44,903 bases of DNA from the NCBI RefSeq assembly GCF_029889885.1, contig NZ_JARANY010000022.1:1-44903 (forward strand). Direction: 5' to 3'. Made by a program: the position numbers and the translations under genes. Every line of letters begins with the position of its first letter. The stretch's first letter is position 1. This stretch comes from Chromohalobacter sp. 296-RDG (GTDB lineage: Bacteria > Pseudomonadota > Gammaproteobacteria > Pseudomonadales > Halomonadaceae). Positions 35,765-43,380 of the stretch are shown piece by piece. The notes beneath the pieces were generated by a model. It ran no database searches, was not told where the DNA came from, and worked only from the letters and a program-made list of their open reading frames with translations.

Positions 35765-36597
35765 AGCGCGTTCAGCCATGAATGGAAACGTTCCTTGTAA
35801 TGCGGATCCAGATGATAGTCGCCATTGCCCATCCAGGCGGGCACGTTGAGTCGGCGTGCCGCCATGTGTATGGGAGCTTCGCGACCGCAAAGGAAATGCC
35901 AAAAGTTGGGGGCGGCATGACGATAATGAAGCGTGACGTCGAGAATGCCGCTCAGACGATCACCCAATAGATGTATTACCTGGGCGGTGCCGCCGGCCTT
36001 GGGGCGCAGCAGATGCCGAAACGGACTCGCTTGCCGATCACGCTTGGTGGGAGTGAAGCGCGTGCCTTCGACGAAATTGTAGATCGTCATCGGCATTTCC
36101 CGCGCACGTTCGCACATGCGCTGGGTTGCGCGTCGATCGCGTTCTGCCAGCTGCGGTCGCTGGATCATTTCACTGCGAGCATAGCGGCGCATGAAGGGGA
36201 ACTCGAGTGCCCACCAGGCGATGCCGACGATGGGCACGAAGATCAGCTCACGCTTGAGAAAGAACTTGGGCATCGAAGTTCGTCCGTACAGCACGTACTG
36301 CATGACGAAGATATCCGTCCAACTGCGGTGGTTGGCGATGATTAGCCACCATTGGCTGGGAGACAGGTCCTCGGGTAAGCGCGCGGTGATGTCTGGCTTG
36401 ACCCAATGACGAATCCACCAGTTGTTGGTGGCGATCCAGGCCAGGGCGATGGCGTTGAGTCCCGCCAGTACGCGTAGTCGCAAACGCCGAGTCGGCGTGA
36501 CGAGTTTGATGAGCGTCAGCAGATAAAGCGGCACGCCCCAGAAAAGCGTATTGGCGATCAGCAACAGCACGCTTGTCAGCCCCTTGAGGGTCGCCAT
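35710..36597 (-). CDS. PlsC-type acyltransferase (YihG-like)
   Basis: Inner-membrane acyltransferase of the lysophosphatidate acyltransferase superfamily, 295 residues, which would put an acyl chain on lysophosphatidic acid to give phosphatidic acid. Two N-terminal hydrophobic spans (about 9-33 and 45-63) precede the catalytic block NHRSWTD (His90, Asp95) and the substrate-binding block VEGTRFTPTK (Glu177-Arg180). ATG 36597 with AAGGAGG upstream is the start. E. coli YihG is a close match in layout and is a second enzyme beside PlsC. First gene of the leftward envelope cluster. Confidence 0.88.
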   Translation of the reverse strand: MATLKGLTSVLLLIANTLFWGVPLYLLTLIKLVTPTRRLRLRVLAGLNAIALAWIATNNWWIRHWVKPDITARLPEDLSPSQWWLIIANHRSWTDIFVMQYVLYGRTSMPKFFLKRELIFVPIVGIAWWALEFPFMRRYARSEMIQRPQLAERDRRATQRMCERAREMPMTIYNFVEGTRFTPTKRDRQASPFRHLLRPKAGGTAQVIHLLGDRLSGILDVTLHYRHAAPNFWHFLCGREAPIHMAARRLNVPAWMGNGDYHLDPHYKERFHSWLNALWEEKDRALASSPSSSLS

Positions 36598-36682
36598 GCC
36601 GTCCTCCTTCAATGACTTGGCAACTTATGCTACTGGATCGTGTAGCGGCTGCCCAGTCTCGGACAAGGCGATGGCGTGCGTA

Positions 36683-38632
36683 TCACTCGGCGAGCGCAGG
36701 AAGGTTGGCGAAAAGCTTGAGGGCTTCGGGGTTGGCCAGCGCATCGCGATTCTTGACGTGCTCGCCATGGACGACATTACGTACGGCGATTTCGACGATC
36801 TTGCCCGACAGCGTGCGGGGGATATCCTCCACGGCGATGATCTTGGCGGGGACGTGGCGCGGGGTCGTATGCTGGCGTACAGTGCGTCGGATGTCGTCGC
36901 GTTTGGCTTCGTCGAGCACGACAGAGGGGCGCATGCGGACGAAAAGTACCACGCGCACGTCATTCTGCCAGGTTTGGCCGATACATAGCGATTCGAGCAC
37001 GCCTTCTACCTTTTCGACTTGCCGGTATATTTCGGCGGTGCCGATGCGCACTCCACCGGGGTTAAGGACGGCATCCGAGCGCCCGTGGATGATGACACCG
37101 CCGTGGGGTGTCAGTTCGGCGTAGTCGCCATGTGCCCAGATACCCGGGAAGGTCGAAAAGTAAGCGTCGCGATAACGCTCTCCGTCTGGATCGTTCCAGA
37201 AGCCGGTGGGCATGCAAGGAAAGGGGCGTTTACAGACGAGCTCGCCTTTGTTGCCAGTGACGCTTTGTCCGTAGTCATCGAAAACGTCGACGTCCATGCC
37301 GAGTCCACGGCATTGCAGTTCGCCACGGTATACAGGGCGAATCGGGCACCCCAGTGCGAAGCAGGATACGATATCCGTTCCCCCGGAGATCGAGGCCAGC
37401 ATCAGGTCGCGCTTGATCTCGTCATAGACGTAATCGAACGACTCATGGGGTAATGCCGAGCCGGTGGAGAGCAGCGCGCGTAACGGTGAAAGGTCCACTT
37501 GCTTGCCGGGCGCCAAGCCTTCCTTTTCACAGGCGGAGAGGTACTTGGCGCTGGTGCCGAAGACCGTGACGCTCTCATTGCTGGCGATTTGCCATAGAGT
37601 GTCGGGGTGTGGCGCAAATGGTGAGCCATCGTAGAGCACTAGCGTGGCACCGGAGCCGAGCCCGGACACTAGCCAGTTCCACATCATCCAGCCACAGGTG
37701 GTGTAATAGAAAAAGATATCGTCATCATCGATATCGGTATGCAGACGGTGCTCTTTAAGATGCTGCAACAGGGTGCCACCGGCCGAGTGGATGATGCACT
37801 TGGGGACACCCGTGGTGCCCGAAGAGTAGAGAATGTAAAGCGGGTGCTCGAAGGGCAGTGCCTGGAAATCGATTTCGCTGGCGTTGTTATCCAGGAAGTC
37901 GGCCCAGGCGATGGCGCGAGGGATATCATCGAGAGCCGGCGCTTCTTCGAGGAAGGGAAAGACCACGACATGCTTGAGAGAGTCGATGGCATCGGCAATA
38001 TCGGCAACGCGTTCCCGAGTGTCGATGGCCTTGCCGTTCCAGGTATAACCATCGGTGGCGATCAATACTTTAGGGGCGATTTGCCCAAAGCGATCCAATA
38101 CGCCGTTGAATCCGAATTCCGGCGAGCAGGAAGACCACACCGCGCCGATGCTGGCCGAAGCAAGCAAGGCGATGATGGCGTGTTCACTATTGGGGACGAA
38201 GCCGGCGACGCGATCGCCTTCCGTGACGCCGCTAGCCTTGAGTGCGTGGGCCAGCTTGGCGACATTGTCGTATAATTCGGCATGGCTGATGACGCGTCGG
38301 CGCAGGCGTTCATCGCGAACGATCAAGGCGGGATGTTGGTCACGTCGGCGCAACATGTTGGCGGCATAATTCAAACGTGCTTGTGGAAACCAGCGCGCGC
38401 CGGGCATGGCATCAGGACGTACCAGAACGTCATCGCCATGCCGCTCGGCGACGATGCCGAACTCATCCCACAGGAGTCCCCAGAAAGCATCCAGATGCTC
38501 GACGCTCCAGGCGTGCAATGCCTCGTAGTCGGTCAGTGATGTGCCGTGCTCGCGATCGATGCGCCGCATCAGCGCATGCATTTGCGTGCTTTGTATGGCC
38601 GTCATCGACGGCTCCCAAAGGGGCGTGGTCAT
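36683..38632 (-). CDS. Acetoacetyl-CoA synthetase
   Basis: ATP-dependent acetoacetate-CoA ligase (adenylate-forming family), 649 residues, the normal length. It makes acetoacetyl-CoA for ketone-body or polyhydroxybutyrate turnover. The N-terminal block WGLLWDEFGI and PGARWFPQARLNYA are specific to the acetoacetate enzymes; the AMP loop is SGTTGVPK (271-278), followed by TTCGWMMWNW, and the catalytic lysine is near 611 in TLSGKIVEIAV. GGAGG lies four bases before ATG 38632. The 3-hydroxybutyrate dehydrogenase gene 3.4 kb away makes its substrate, but is on the other strand and not in one operon. Confidence 0.94.
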   Translation of the reverse strand: MTTPLWEPSMTAIQSTQMHALMRRIDREHGTSLTDYEALHAWSVEHLDAFWGLLWDEFGIVAERHGDDVLVRPDAMPGARWFPQARLNYAANMLRRRDQHPALIVRDERLRRRVISHAELYDNVAKLAHALKASGVTEGDRVAGFVPNSEHAIIALLASASIGAVWSSCSPEFGFNGVLDRFGQIAPKVLIATDGYTWNGKAIDTRERVADIADAIDSLKHVVVFPFLEEAPALDDIPRAIAWADFLDNNASEIDFQALPFEHPLYILYSSGTTGVPKCIIHSAGGTLLQHLKEHRLHTDIDDDDIFFYYTTCGWMMWNWLVSGLGSGATLVLYDGSPFAPHPDTLWQIASNESVTVFGTSAKYLSACEKEGLAPGKQVDLSPLRALLSTGSALPHESFDYVYDEIKRDLMLASISGGTDIVSCFALGCPIRPVYRGELQCRGLGMDVDVFDDYGQSVTGNKGELVCKRPFPCMPTGFWNDPDGERYRDAYFSTFPGIWAHGDYAELTPHGGVIIHGRSDAVLNPGGVRIGTAEIYRQVEKVEGVLESLCIGQTWQNDVRVVLFVRMRPSVVLDEAKRDDIRRTVRQHTTPRHVPAKIIAVEDIPRTLSGKIVEIAVRNVVHGEHVKNRDALANPEALKLFANLPALAE

Positions 38633-39114
38633 GCGACCTCCGAGTCGTCAATGCCGCCACCTGTCTTCAGGTCGACGTTACATGGAGCGGCATGGGGAGC
38701 CGCGCGACGATATTGCAAAGTACAATAATGGTATTAAAAACAAGTCTGTAGCACGCTGTCCACTCGACGAAAGGGGGAGTGTGATAGCGCGATATGTGCG
38801 TTTGACGTCATGATGACAGTGCGGTGACGAAAATCTGACCAATCCAAGGCGAGATGGGAAACGACAAGCCGAAATGGCGTTTTCGACGCCGCTCATGCAC
38901 AGCGTTATCCACAGTTTTTGTGGATGGTTTTTCTGATCCCTGAGAAGGGCATGTCTGACCTTCTATGCTGGACGGCGGGTCAGCGATATCCAGGCAGGAG
39001 TGGATGTCGTCATGCGTGCTAACAGGTAGACTAGTGCGCTTGCCCGATGCATTGCCAGCGCGTGTCTCCGGGAGGCATGCCGAACCCATATGCCACTATC
39101 GTCAGGAGGTCGAT
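38633..39114. other. 482-base divergent region, with inverted DnaA-box-like pair at 38905-38928
   Basis: Between the acetoacetyl-CoA synthetase and the MFS gene. TTATCCACA (38905-38913) is a perfect DnaA-box sequence, and TGTGGATGG (38920-38928) is a 7-of-9 match in the opposite direction; ATCCACA and TGTGGAT form a perfect 7-bp dyad. T residues follow, so it could instead be a weak hairpin terminator. An AT-rich stretch near 38714-38740 probably holds the synthetase promoter. No gene seen. Confidence 0.45.
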
Positions 39115-40461
39115 TTGCGCAGCTTGCCCGCCACCCTACCCATTCTATTTCTCAGTGAAATCAGTTTCCTGCTCGGCCATGGTTTGATCATGACCTTGCT
39201 TGGGGTGCGTATGTCGCTGGAGGGCTTTCCCTCGCAGATGGCGGGTTTGTTGATGTCGAGCTTCTCGTTAGGTTTCGTGATCGGAAGTTATCTGATCGAG
39301 AAGCGCATCCGCTCGGTGGGGCATATTCGCGTCTTTGCGGCTTGTGCGGCCGTACTGGCGGTGACGGCGATGCTGCATGGGTTATGGGTGGACCCCTGGG
39401 CATGGTTGGTGTGGCGCCTGTTCGGCGGTGCGGCGACTGCGGGCTTGCTGATGGTCATGGAGTCTTGGGTTTCGGGTGAGTCGACGAACGATAACCGGGG
39501 ACGTGTGCTGGGTTGGTACCTGGTCATTTCGACCTCGTCCCTAGCGGTTGGTCAGTGGCTGCTCAATGTCGCCGACCCGGCGACATTCGTGCTGTTTTCG
39601 GTCTCGGGAATCCTGTTTACTCTGTCGCTGGTTCCTTTGTCGATTTATCGGATACATGGCCCGACACGCTCGTCGCATGAGGTCTCCAGCAAGATCTCGC
39701 TGCGAGAATTGTATCGCCGCGCGCCGGTCGGGCTGGTAAGCGCCTTTACGGCGGGACTGATGGTTCAGTCCTTTTTTGCGATGACGCCCTACTACGGACA
39801 GGAGATTGGGCTTTCGACCTCGCAAACGGCACAGTTCATGGCTATTACGACCCTGGTGGCGCTGGTGGCCCAATGGACGCTGGGACGTATCTCCGATCGC
39901 CTTGATCGCCGCAAGGTGATCTTATGCATGGCCTTGGTGATGGCGGTGTCCGGCGCCATGATTTCGGTGGCGGCTCGGTTCGACTTCTGGGTGCTGCTCG
40001 TGGTGGCCTGCTTTCATACCGCGATGCTGCATACGCTTTATTCCTTGAGCCTGTCGCACACCAACGACTGGCTCGAGCCCGAGGAAACCATTCAGGCCAA
40101 TGCCAAGCTTTTGATCTGGTATGGCATTGGCTCGGTAGTTGGGCCTTATAGCGCTTCTTTGATCATGGAAGTAACCGGTCCGGATGGGCTGTGGCTTTTT
40201 TTGGGAGGTGCCGCACTGGCCTTGGCGATGTTCGTCATGGTGAGACTCTATAGCTATAAGGGAGTTGCTCCTGAAGTGGAGCAAGAGCCTTATGTGGCGG
40301 CAGTGCCCATGGTGGAATCGACGCATTATCTCAGTGAGATGGACCCGCGTTTCGAGCCTCAGCAATTCGAGCTCGATTTCGAGCCGTCCTACGAAGACGA
40401 CTGGGCAGCATATGATAAGAGTGAGCCACAGCCAGAAGCGGAAGAAGAGGCGCGCTTCTAG
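39115..40461 (+). CDS. MFS transporter with acidic C-terminal tail, TTG start
   Basis: A 448-residue major facilitator with about twelve spans. I start at TTG 39115 because AGGAGG is five bases upstream and the first span begins soon after (LPILFLSEISFLLGHGLIM); the reading frame continues 50 codons upstream without a better signal. Motifs between spans 2-3 and 8-9 (LIEKRIRSVGHIR and LGRISDRLDRRKVIL) are the paired A-like motifs of MFS. The segment LLMVMESWVSGESTNDNRG is characteristic of the YcaD-like group. The last 65 or so residues are a soluble, strongly acidic tail ending EEEARF. Substrate unknown. Confidence 0.88.
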   Translation: MRSLPATLPILFLSEISFLLGHGLIMTLLGVRMSLEGFPSQMAGLLMSSFSLGFVIGSYLIEKRIRSVGHIRVFAACAAVLAVTAMLHGLWVDPWAWLVWRLFGGAATAGLLMVMESWVSGESTNDNRGRVLGWYLVISTSSLAVGQWLLNVADPATFVLFSVSGILFTLSLVPLSIYRIHGPTRSSHEVSSKISLRELYRRAPVGLVSAFTAGLMVQSFFAMTPYYGQEIGLSTSQTAQFMAITTLVALVAQWTLGRISDRLDRRKVILCMALVMAVSGAMISVAARFDFWVLLVVACFHTAMLHTLYSLSLSHTNDWLEPEETIQANAKLLIWYGIGSVVGPYSASLIMEVTGPDGLWLFLGGAALALAMFVMVRLYSYKGVAPEVEQEPYVAAVPMVESTHYLSEMDPRFEPQQFELDFEPSYEDDWAAYDKSEPQPEAEEEARF

Positions 40462-40605
40462 GCGCTGAGCTCACAGCGAGTGTGCTGCGGCAACAAGAGT
40501 TCTGCTGCGGGTTCCGGGAAGCCGCTATAGTGCTTTCTCATTGCGTGGACGGATGCCTATTCAACGCTTTATCGCGTGTTTCTGGCGGGCCGGCAAAGGG
40601 TGGGG

Positions 40606-40640
40606 AGCGCCAACACCTGTAGCGATGCGGGGTTGGCGCT
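40606..40640. other. Hairpin before grxA stop side, weak terminator candidate
   Basis: AGCGCCAAC (40606-40614) pairs with GTTGGCGCT (40632-40640), between the convergent MFS and glutaredoxin genes. No T-run on either strand, so it may end transcripts only partly. Confidence 0.35.
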
Positions 40641-40650
40641 GACATAAACG

Positions 40651-40923
40651 TTAGCTTTGTGTCGCAGGCATCAGTTCATTATCGCGAACGTATTGCTCGA
40701 ACTCAGTGAAGCCGCCGATATGGGTATGGTCGATGAAGATCTGCGGTACCGTTTCGACAGGCTGGCCGATAGTCTTTTCCATATCGGCTTTGGTTATGCC
40801 TTCTTCGTGAATGTCGATATAACGGAAGCCGAAATCGTCGCGCGCATCACTGAGCTGTTCGGCGAGTTCCTTGGCACGAACGCAGAAAGGGCAATTGGGA
40901 CGGCCAAAAATCACTGTCAACAT
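40651..40923 (-). CDS. grxA: Glutaredoxin 1
   Basis: Glutathione-dependent disulfide reductase, 90 residues. The redox site CPFC is in FGRPNCPFCVRAKELAEQL, and the glutathione-binding VETVPQIFIDHTHIGGFTEF is intact. Similarity over the whole chain is to E. coli GrxA (VRAKELAEQLSDARDDF, EGITKADM) rather than GrxC. GAGGAG before the ATG supports the start at 40923. It reduces ribonucleotide reductase and other proteins in the cytoplasm. Confidence 0.94.
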   Translation of the reverse strand: MLTVIFGRPNCPFCVRAKELAEQLSDARDDFGFRYIDIHEEGITKADMEKTIGQPVETVPQIFIDHTHIGGFTEFEQYVRDNELMPATQS

Positions 40924-41045
40924 AAGTTTCTCCTCACGTTAAGGGGTGTATATGCCATTAAATTAATGGTGTTATTGTTCCGGAGTTGCGCATGGGGTAC
41001 CAATAGAGTCTTGCTACGCACGCTATTGAGGTGTCCTATGGCAAA

Positions 41046-41879
41046 TCAAATTTGTGCCTCGATCTCATCGAGCCGACCCTCATCGGCTTTCAAGAGAATA
41101 TCGCGCAATGCGCCGTATATACCCGACGCGCCCACCAGTATGTTTTCCCCATAAAGTTCGGACGGAATACGATCGGGACACTGGTAGAGATGCCCTGTCT
41201 TGGCGCCTGCTTCACGCGCGATCAACAATCCAGCGGCAAAGTCCCAGGGTGAGACACTTTCATAATACGCATCAAAACGGCCGCAAGCGACGTGACATAG
41301 ATCCAGCGCGGCCGATCCGTTGCGGCGTATGTCGCGGCAACTTGTGAGCACGCCAGCGAGGCGGCGGAACAACGGAGCACGCGCATCGCGGCGATAGGGG
41401 AACCCCGTAGCAACCAAACTGCGTGACAATTCGCTCGCATCGCTGGCTTGAATGGGCTCGCCGTTCAGCCAGGCGCCTTCTCCGCGTAGCGCCGTGAATG
41501 TTTCTCCCAGGAAGGGGGCATGAACGACACCCAGACGTAGCTTCCCCTCCGATGCCCAGGCGATGGACACCGCTACATGGGGATGCCCATACGCAAAATT
41601 CACCGTGCCATCGATGGGATCGACGATCCATACGGCATCATTGTCCTCGAGTACATCGCGGTCTGGAGAAATTTCCTCCGTGAGACGCGCATCGTCCTGA
41701 AAATGCGCATCGAGCTCGGAAGCGATGAGCCGGTCGATTTCGACGTCGGCGTCTGTCACGAGTTCGTCACCGCTTTTGTAGCGTTGCTGGAACGCTTGAG
41801 ACTCGCGCGCCGCCACGATGCGTTCTCCTGCCAGCCGTGCGATACGCTCGGCTTCGGCAAGCCGTTGGGAAGGATCCAT
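41046..41879 (-). CDS. Inositol-monophosphatase family enzyme
   Basis: Magnesium-dependent sugar-phosphate phosphatase of the IMPase superfamily, 277 residues. The metal site shows Glu68/Glu69 in RLTEEIS, WIVDPIDGTVNF (84-95) and SPWDFAAG further on. ATG 41879 with AGGAG five bases upstream is the start; upstream in-frame codons have no signal. Substrate is not fixed by sequence: myo-inositol phosphate, histidinol phosphate or PAP-type nucleotides are handled by relatives. It is distinct from SuhB-type genes by eye but the role is uncertain. Confidence 0.88.
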   Translation of the reverse strand: MDPSQRLAEAERIARLAGERIVAARESQAFQQRYKSGDELVTDADVEIDRLIASELDAHFQDDARLTEEISPDRDVLEDNDAVWIVDPIDGTVNFAYGHPHVAVSIAWASEGKLRLGVVHAPFLGETFTALRGEGAWLNGEPIQASDASELSRSLVATGFPYRRDARAPLFRRLAGVLTSCRDIRRNGSAALDLCHVACGRFDAYYESVSPWDFAAGLLIAREAGAKTGHLYQCPDRIPSELYGENILVGASGIYGALRDILLKADEGRLDEIEAQI

Positions 41880-42034
41880 GCGGTCTCCTGGGGTCAATGC
41901 GTTGCTGCTAGTGTTTAATGTTCGCTTTAGTCTAACAGGCATGCCGAGTGGCGTAAGCGATGCGCCATGCTGGCATACCTCGCAGCTAACGTCTTATGCT
42001 CGGCATAGATCGTCTTGTCCTCGAGGAGAGTGCC

Positions 42035-42811
42035 ATGGTAGCTCCTTCTACACGGGGCCATCCGCGTGTCGCGATCGTGACCGGCAGTTCCAGCGGTATC
42101 GGTGAAGCGGTGGTCAAACAGTTCTGCCAAGAGGGATTGCAAGTATTGGCGGTGGATGCCAATCCGCAAGGCGTGGATATCGCAGAAGCTGCGGGTGCCG
42201 TCTTCTACCAAGCAGACCTTACCGATCCGGAGGCTTGCCGTGGCTCGGTGACGGAGGCTATCAAGCGTTTCGGGCACGTCGACATACTGGTCAATAACGC
42301 GGGCATTCAGCACGTGGAGGCACTGGAAGATTTTCCCGAAGCGAAATGGCGTCAGATCAACGATCTGATGTTGACGGCTCCTTTCTTGCTGACTCAGGCG
42401 GTATGGCCCCATATGCGTCAAGGGCAGTGGGGACGGATCGTCAACATGGCGTCGATCCATGCCAGCGTCGCATCGCCGGGTAAAGTGGGTTATGTCAGTG
42501 CCAAACATGGGCTGGTGGGGCTGACGCGAACGGCGGCTCTGGAAGGTGGGGCGGCAGGCATTACGGTCAATGCTCTTTGCCCCGCCTACGTGCGCACGCC
42601 TTTGGTGGAACGCCAGATTGCGGATCAAGCGCGTCTCAATGGCATGGATGAGCAGCAGGTGATCGAGGAGGTCATGTTAAAAAACGCCGCGATCAAACGC
42701 CTCATCGAACCCGATGAGGTGGCGGCGTTGGTCAGCTATTTGGCGTCGGAGCAGGCCGGCGCGGTGACCGGGGTATGCTGGAGCATGGACCTTGGATGGA
42801 CCGCGCAGTAA
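42035..42811 (+). CDS. 3-Hydroxybutyrate dehydrogenase
   Basis: Short-chain dehydrogenase, 258 residues, oxidising 3-hydroxybutyrate to acetoacetate with NAD. NAD-binding TGSSSGIG (16-23), NNAG (87-90), catalytic Ser140 in MASIHASVASPGK and Tyr153/Lys157 in YVSAKHG are all present. The segments VRTPLVERQIADQA and VCWSMDLGWTAQ match the bacterial hydroxybutyrate dehydrogenases. GAGGAG precedes ATG 42035. With acetoacetyl-CoA synthetase nearby, it completes a route from stored polyhydroxybutyrate monomers to acetoacetyl-CoA. Confidence 0.92.
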   Translation: MVAPSTRGHPRVAIVTGSSSGIGEAVVKQFCQEGLQVLAVDANPQGVDIAEAAGAVFYQADLTDPEACRGSVTEAIKRFGHVDILVNNAGIQHVEALEDFPEAKWRQINDLMLTAPFLLTQAVWPHMRQGQWGRIVNMASIHASVASPGKVGYVSAKHGLVGLTRTAALEGGAAGITVNALCPAYVRTPLVERQIADQARLNGMDEQQVIEEVMLKNAAIKRLIEPDEVAALVSYLASEQAGAVTGVCWSMDLGWTAQ

Positions 42812-42823
42812 TGAAGATGTCGA

Positions 42824-43363
42824 CTAGCGCCTCACGGGGCGCTTTTGCAGTTTTCGCTGCAGCGTTCGGCGGTGCATGCCCAGCGCACGTGCCGTCGCGG
42901 AGATATTGCCATCGTGCTCCTGCAGCACTTTCTGGATATGCTCCCAGGTCACTCGGTTCACAGAAGGCGGACTGTTCGCGATGTCGATATCGGGGTCGCC
43001 GCCTTCTCGCTCAAGAGAGGAGAGTATCTCGTCGGCGTCGGCTGGTTTGCACAGATAATTGACGGCACCCAGTTTGATGGCTTCCACGGCGGTTGCGATG
43101 CTCGAATAACCGGTCAGCACGACCACACGACATGACGGAGCAATCGCCAGCAGCTCAGGAAGTAGCTTGAGTCCCGAAGAGTGCTCAAGCTTCAGGTCGA
43201 GCGTTGCCATGTGCGGAGGCTCTTGCCGCACGCTGGATAGCGCTTCTTCTTCGGTCATGGCGGTCGTGACCTCGAACCCCCGCCGCCGCATGGCGCGTGC
43301 CATGACAAAGCAAAACTGTTCGTCGTCGTCGATGATCAATAGCCGTTCGGCATCTACTGACAT
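42824..43363 (-). CDS. regA: RegA/PrrA/RoxR-type response regulator
   Basis: Redox response regulator, 179 residues. The receiver domain has Asp12/Asp13, phospho-acceptor Asp56 in TLDLKLE, and Lys106; the C-terminal Fis-like helix-turn-helix (about 142-177) contains NISATARALGMHRRTLQRKL, identical in style to RegA/PrrA/ActR/RoxR. The family controls electron-transport, oxidase and carbon-metabolism genes. It lies 17 bases after the sensor gene regB on the same strand, with GGAG before the start. Its last codons overlap the terminator of the convergent dehydrogenase gene. Confidence 0.93.
   Translation of the reverse strand: MSVDAERLLIIDDDEQFCFVMARAMRRRGFEVTTAMTEEEALSSVRQEPPHMATLDLKLEHSSGLKLLPELLAIAPSCRVVVLTGYSSIATAVEAIKLGAVNYLCKPADADEILSSLEREGGDPDIDIANSPPSVNRVTWEHIQKVLQEHDGNISATARALGMHRRTLQRKLQKRPVRR
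42826..42846 (+). terminator. Terminator of the 3-hydroxybutyrate dehydrogenase gene, inside the 3' end of regA
   Basis: AGCGCC (42826-42831) pairs with GGCGCT (42838-42843), followed by TTTT on the plus strand. The stem is made of the last regA codons read the other way, so one sequence serves both. Confidence 0.6.
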
Positions 43364-43380
43364 GATGTTCTCCGTCGCTT

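Noticed and set aside
38633-39114. Replication origin at the DnaA-box-like pair
   Set aside because: Only two boxes, no AT-rich repeats, and no origin-associated genes nearby.
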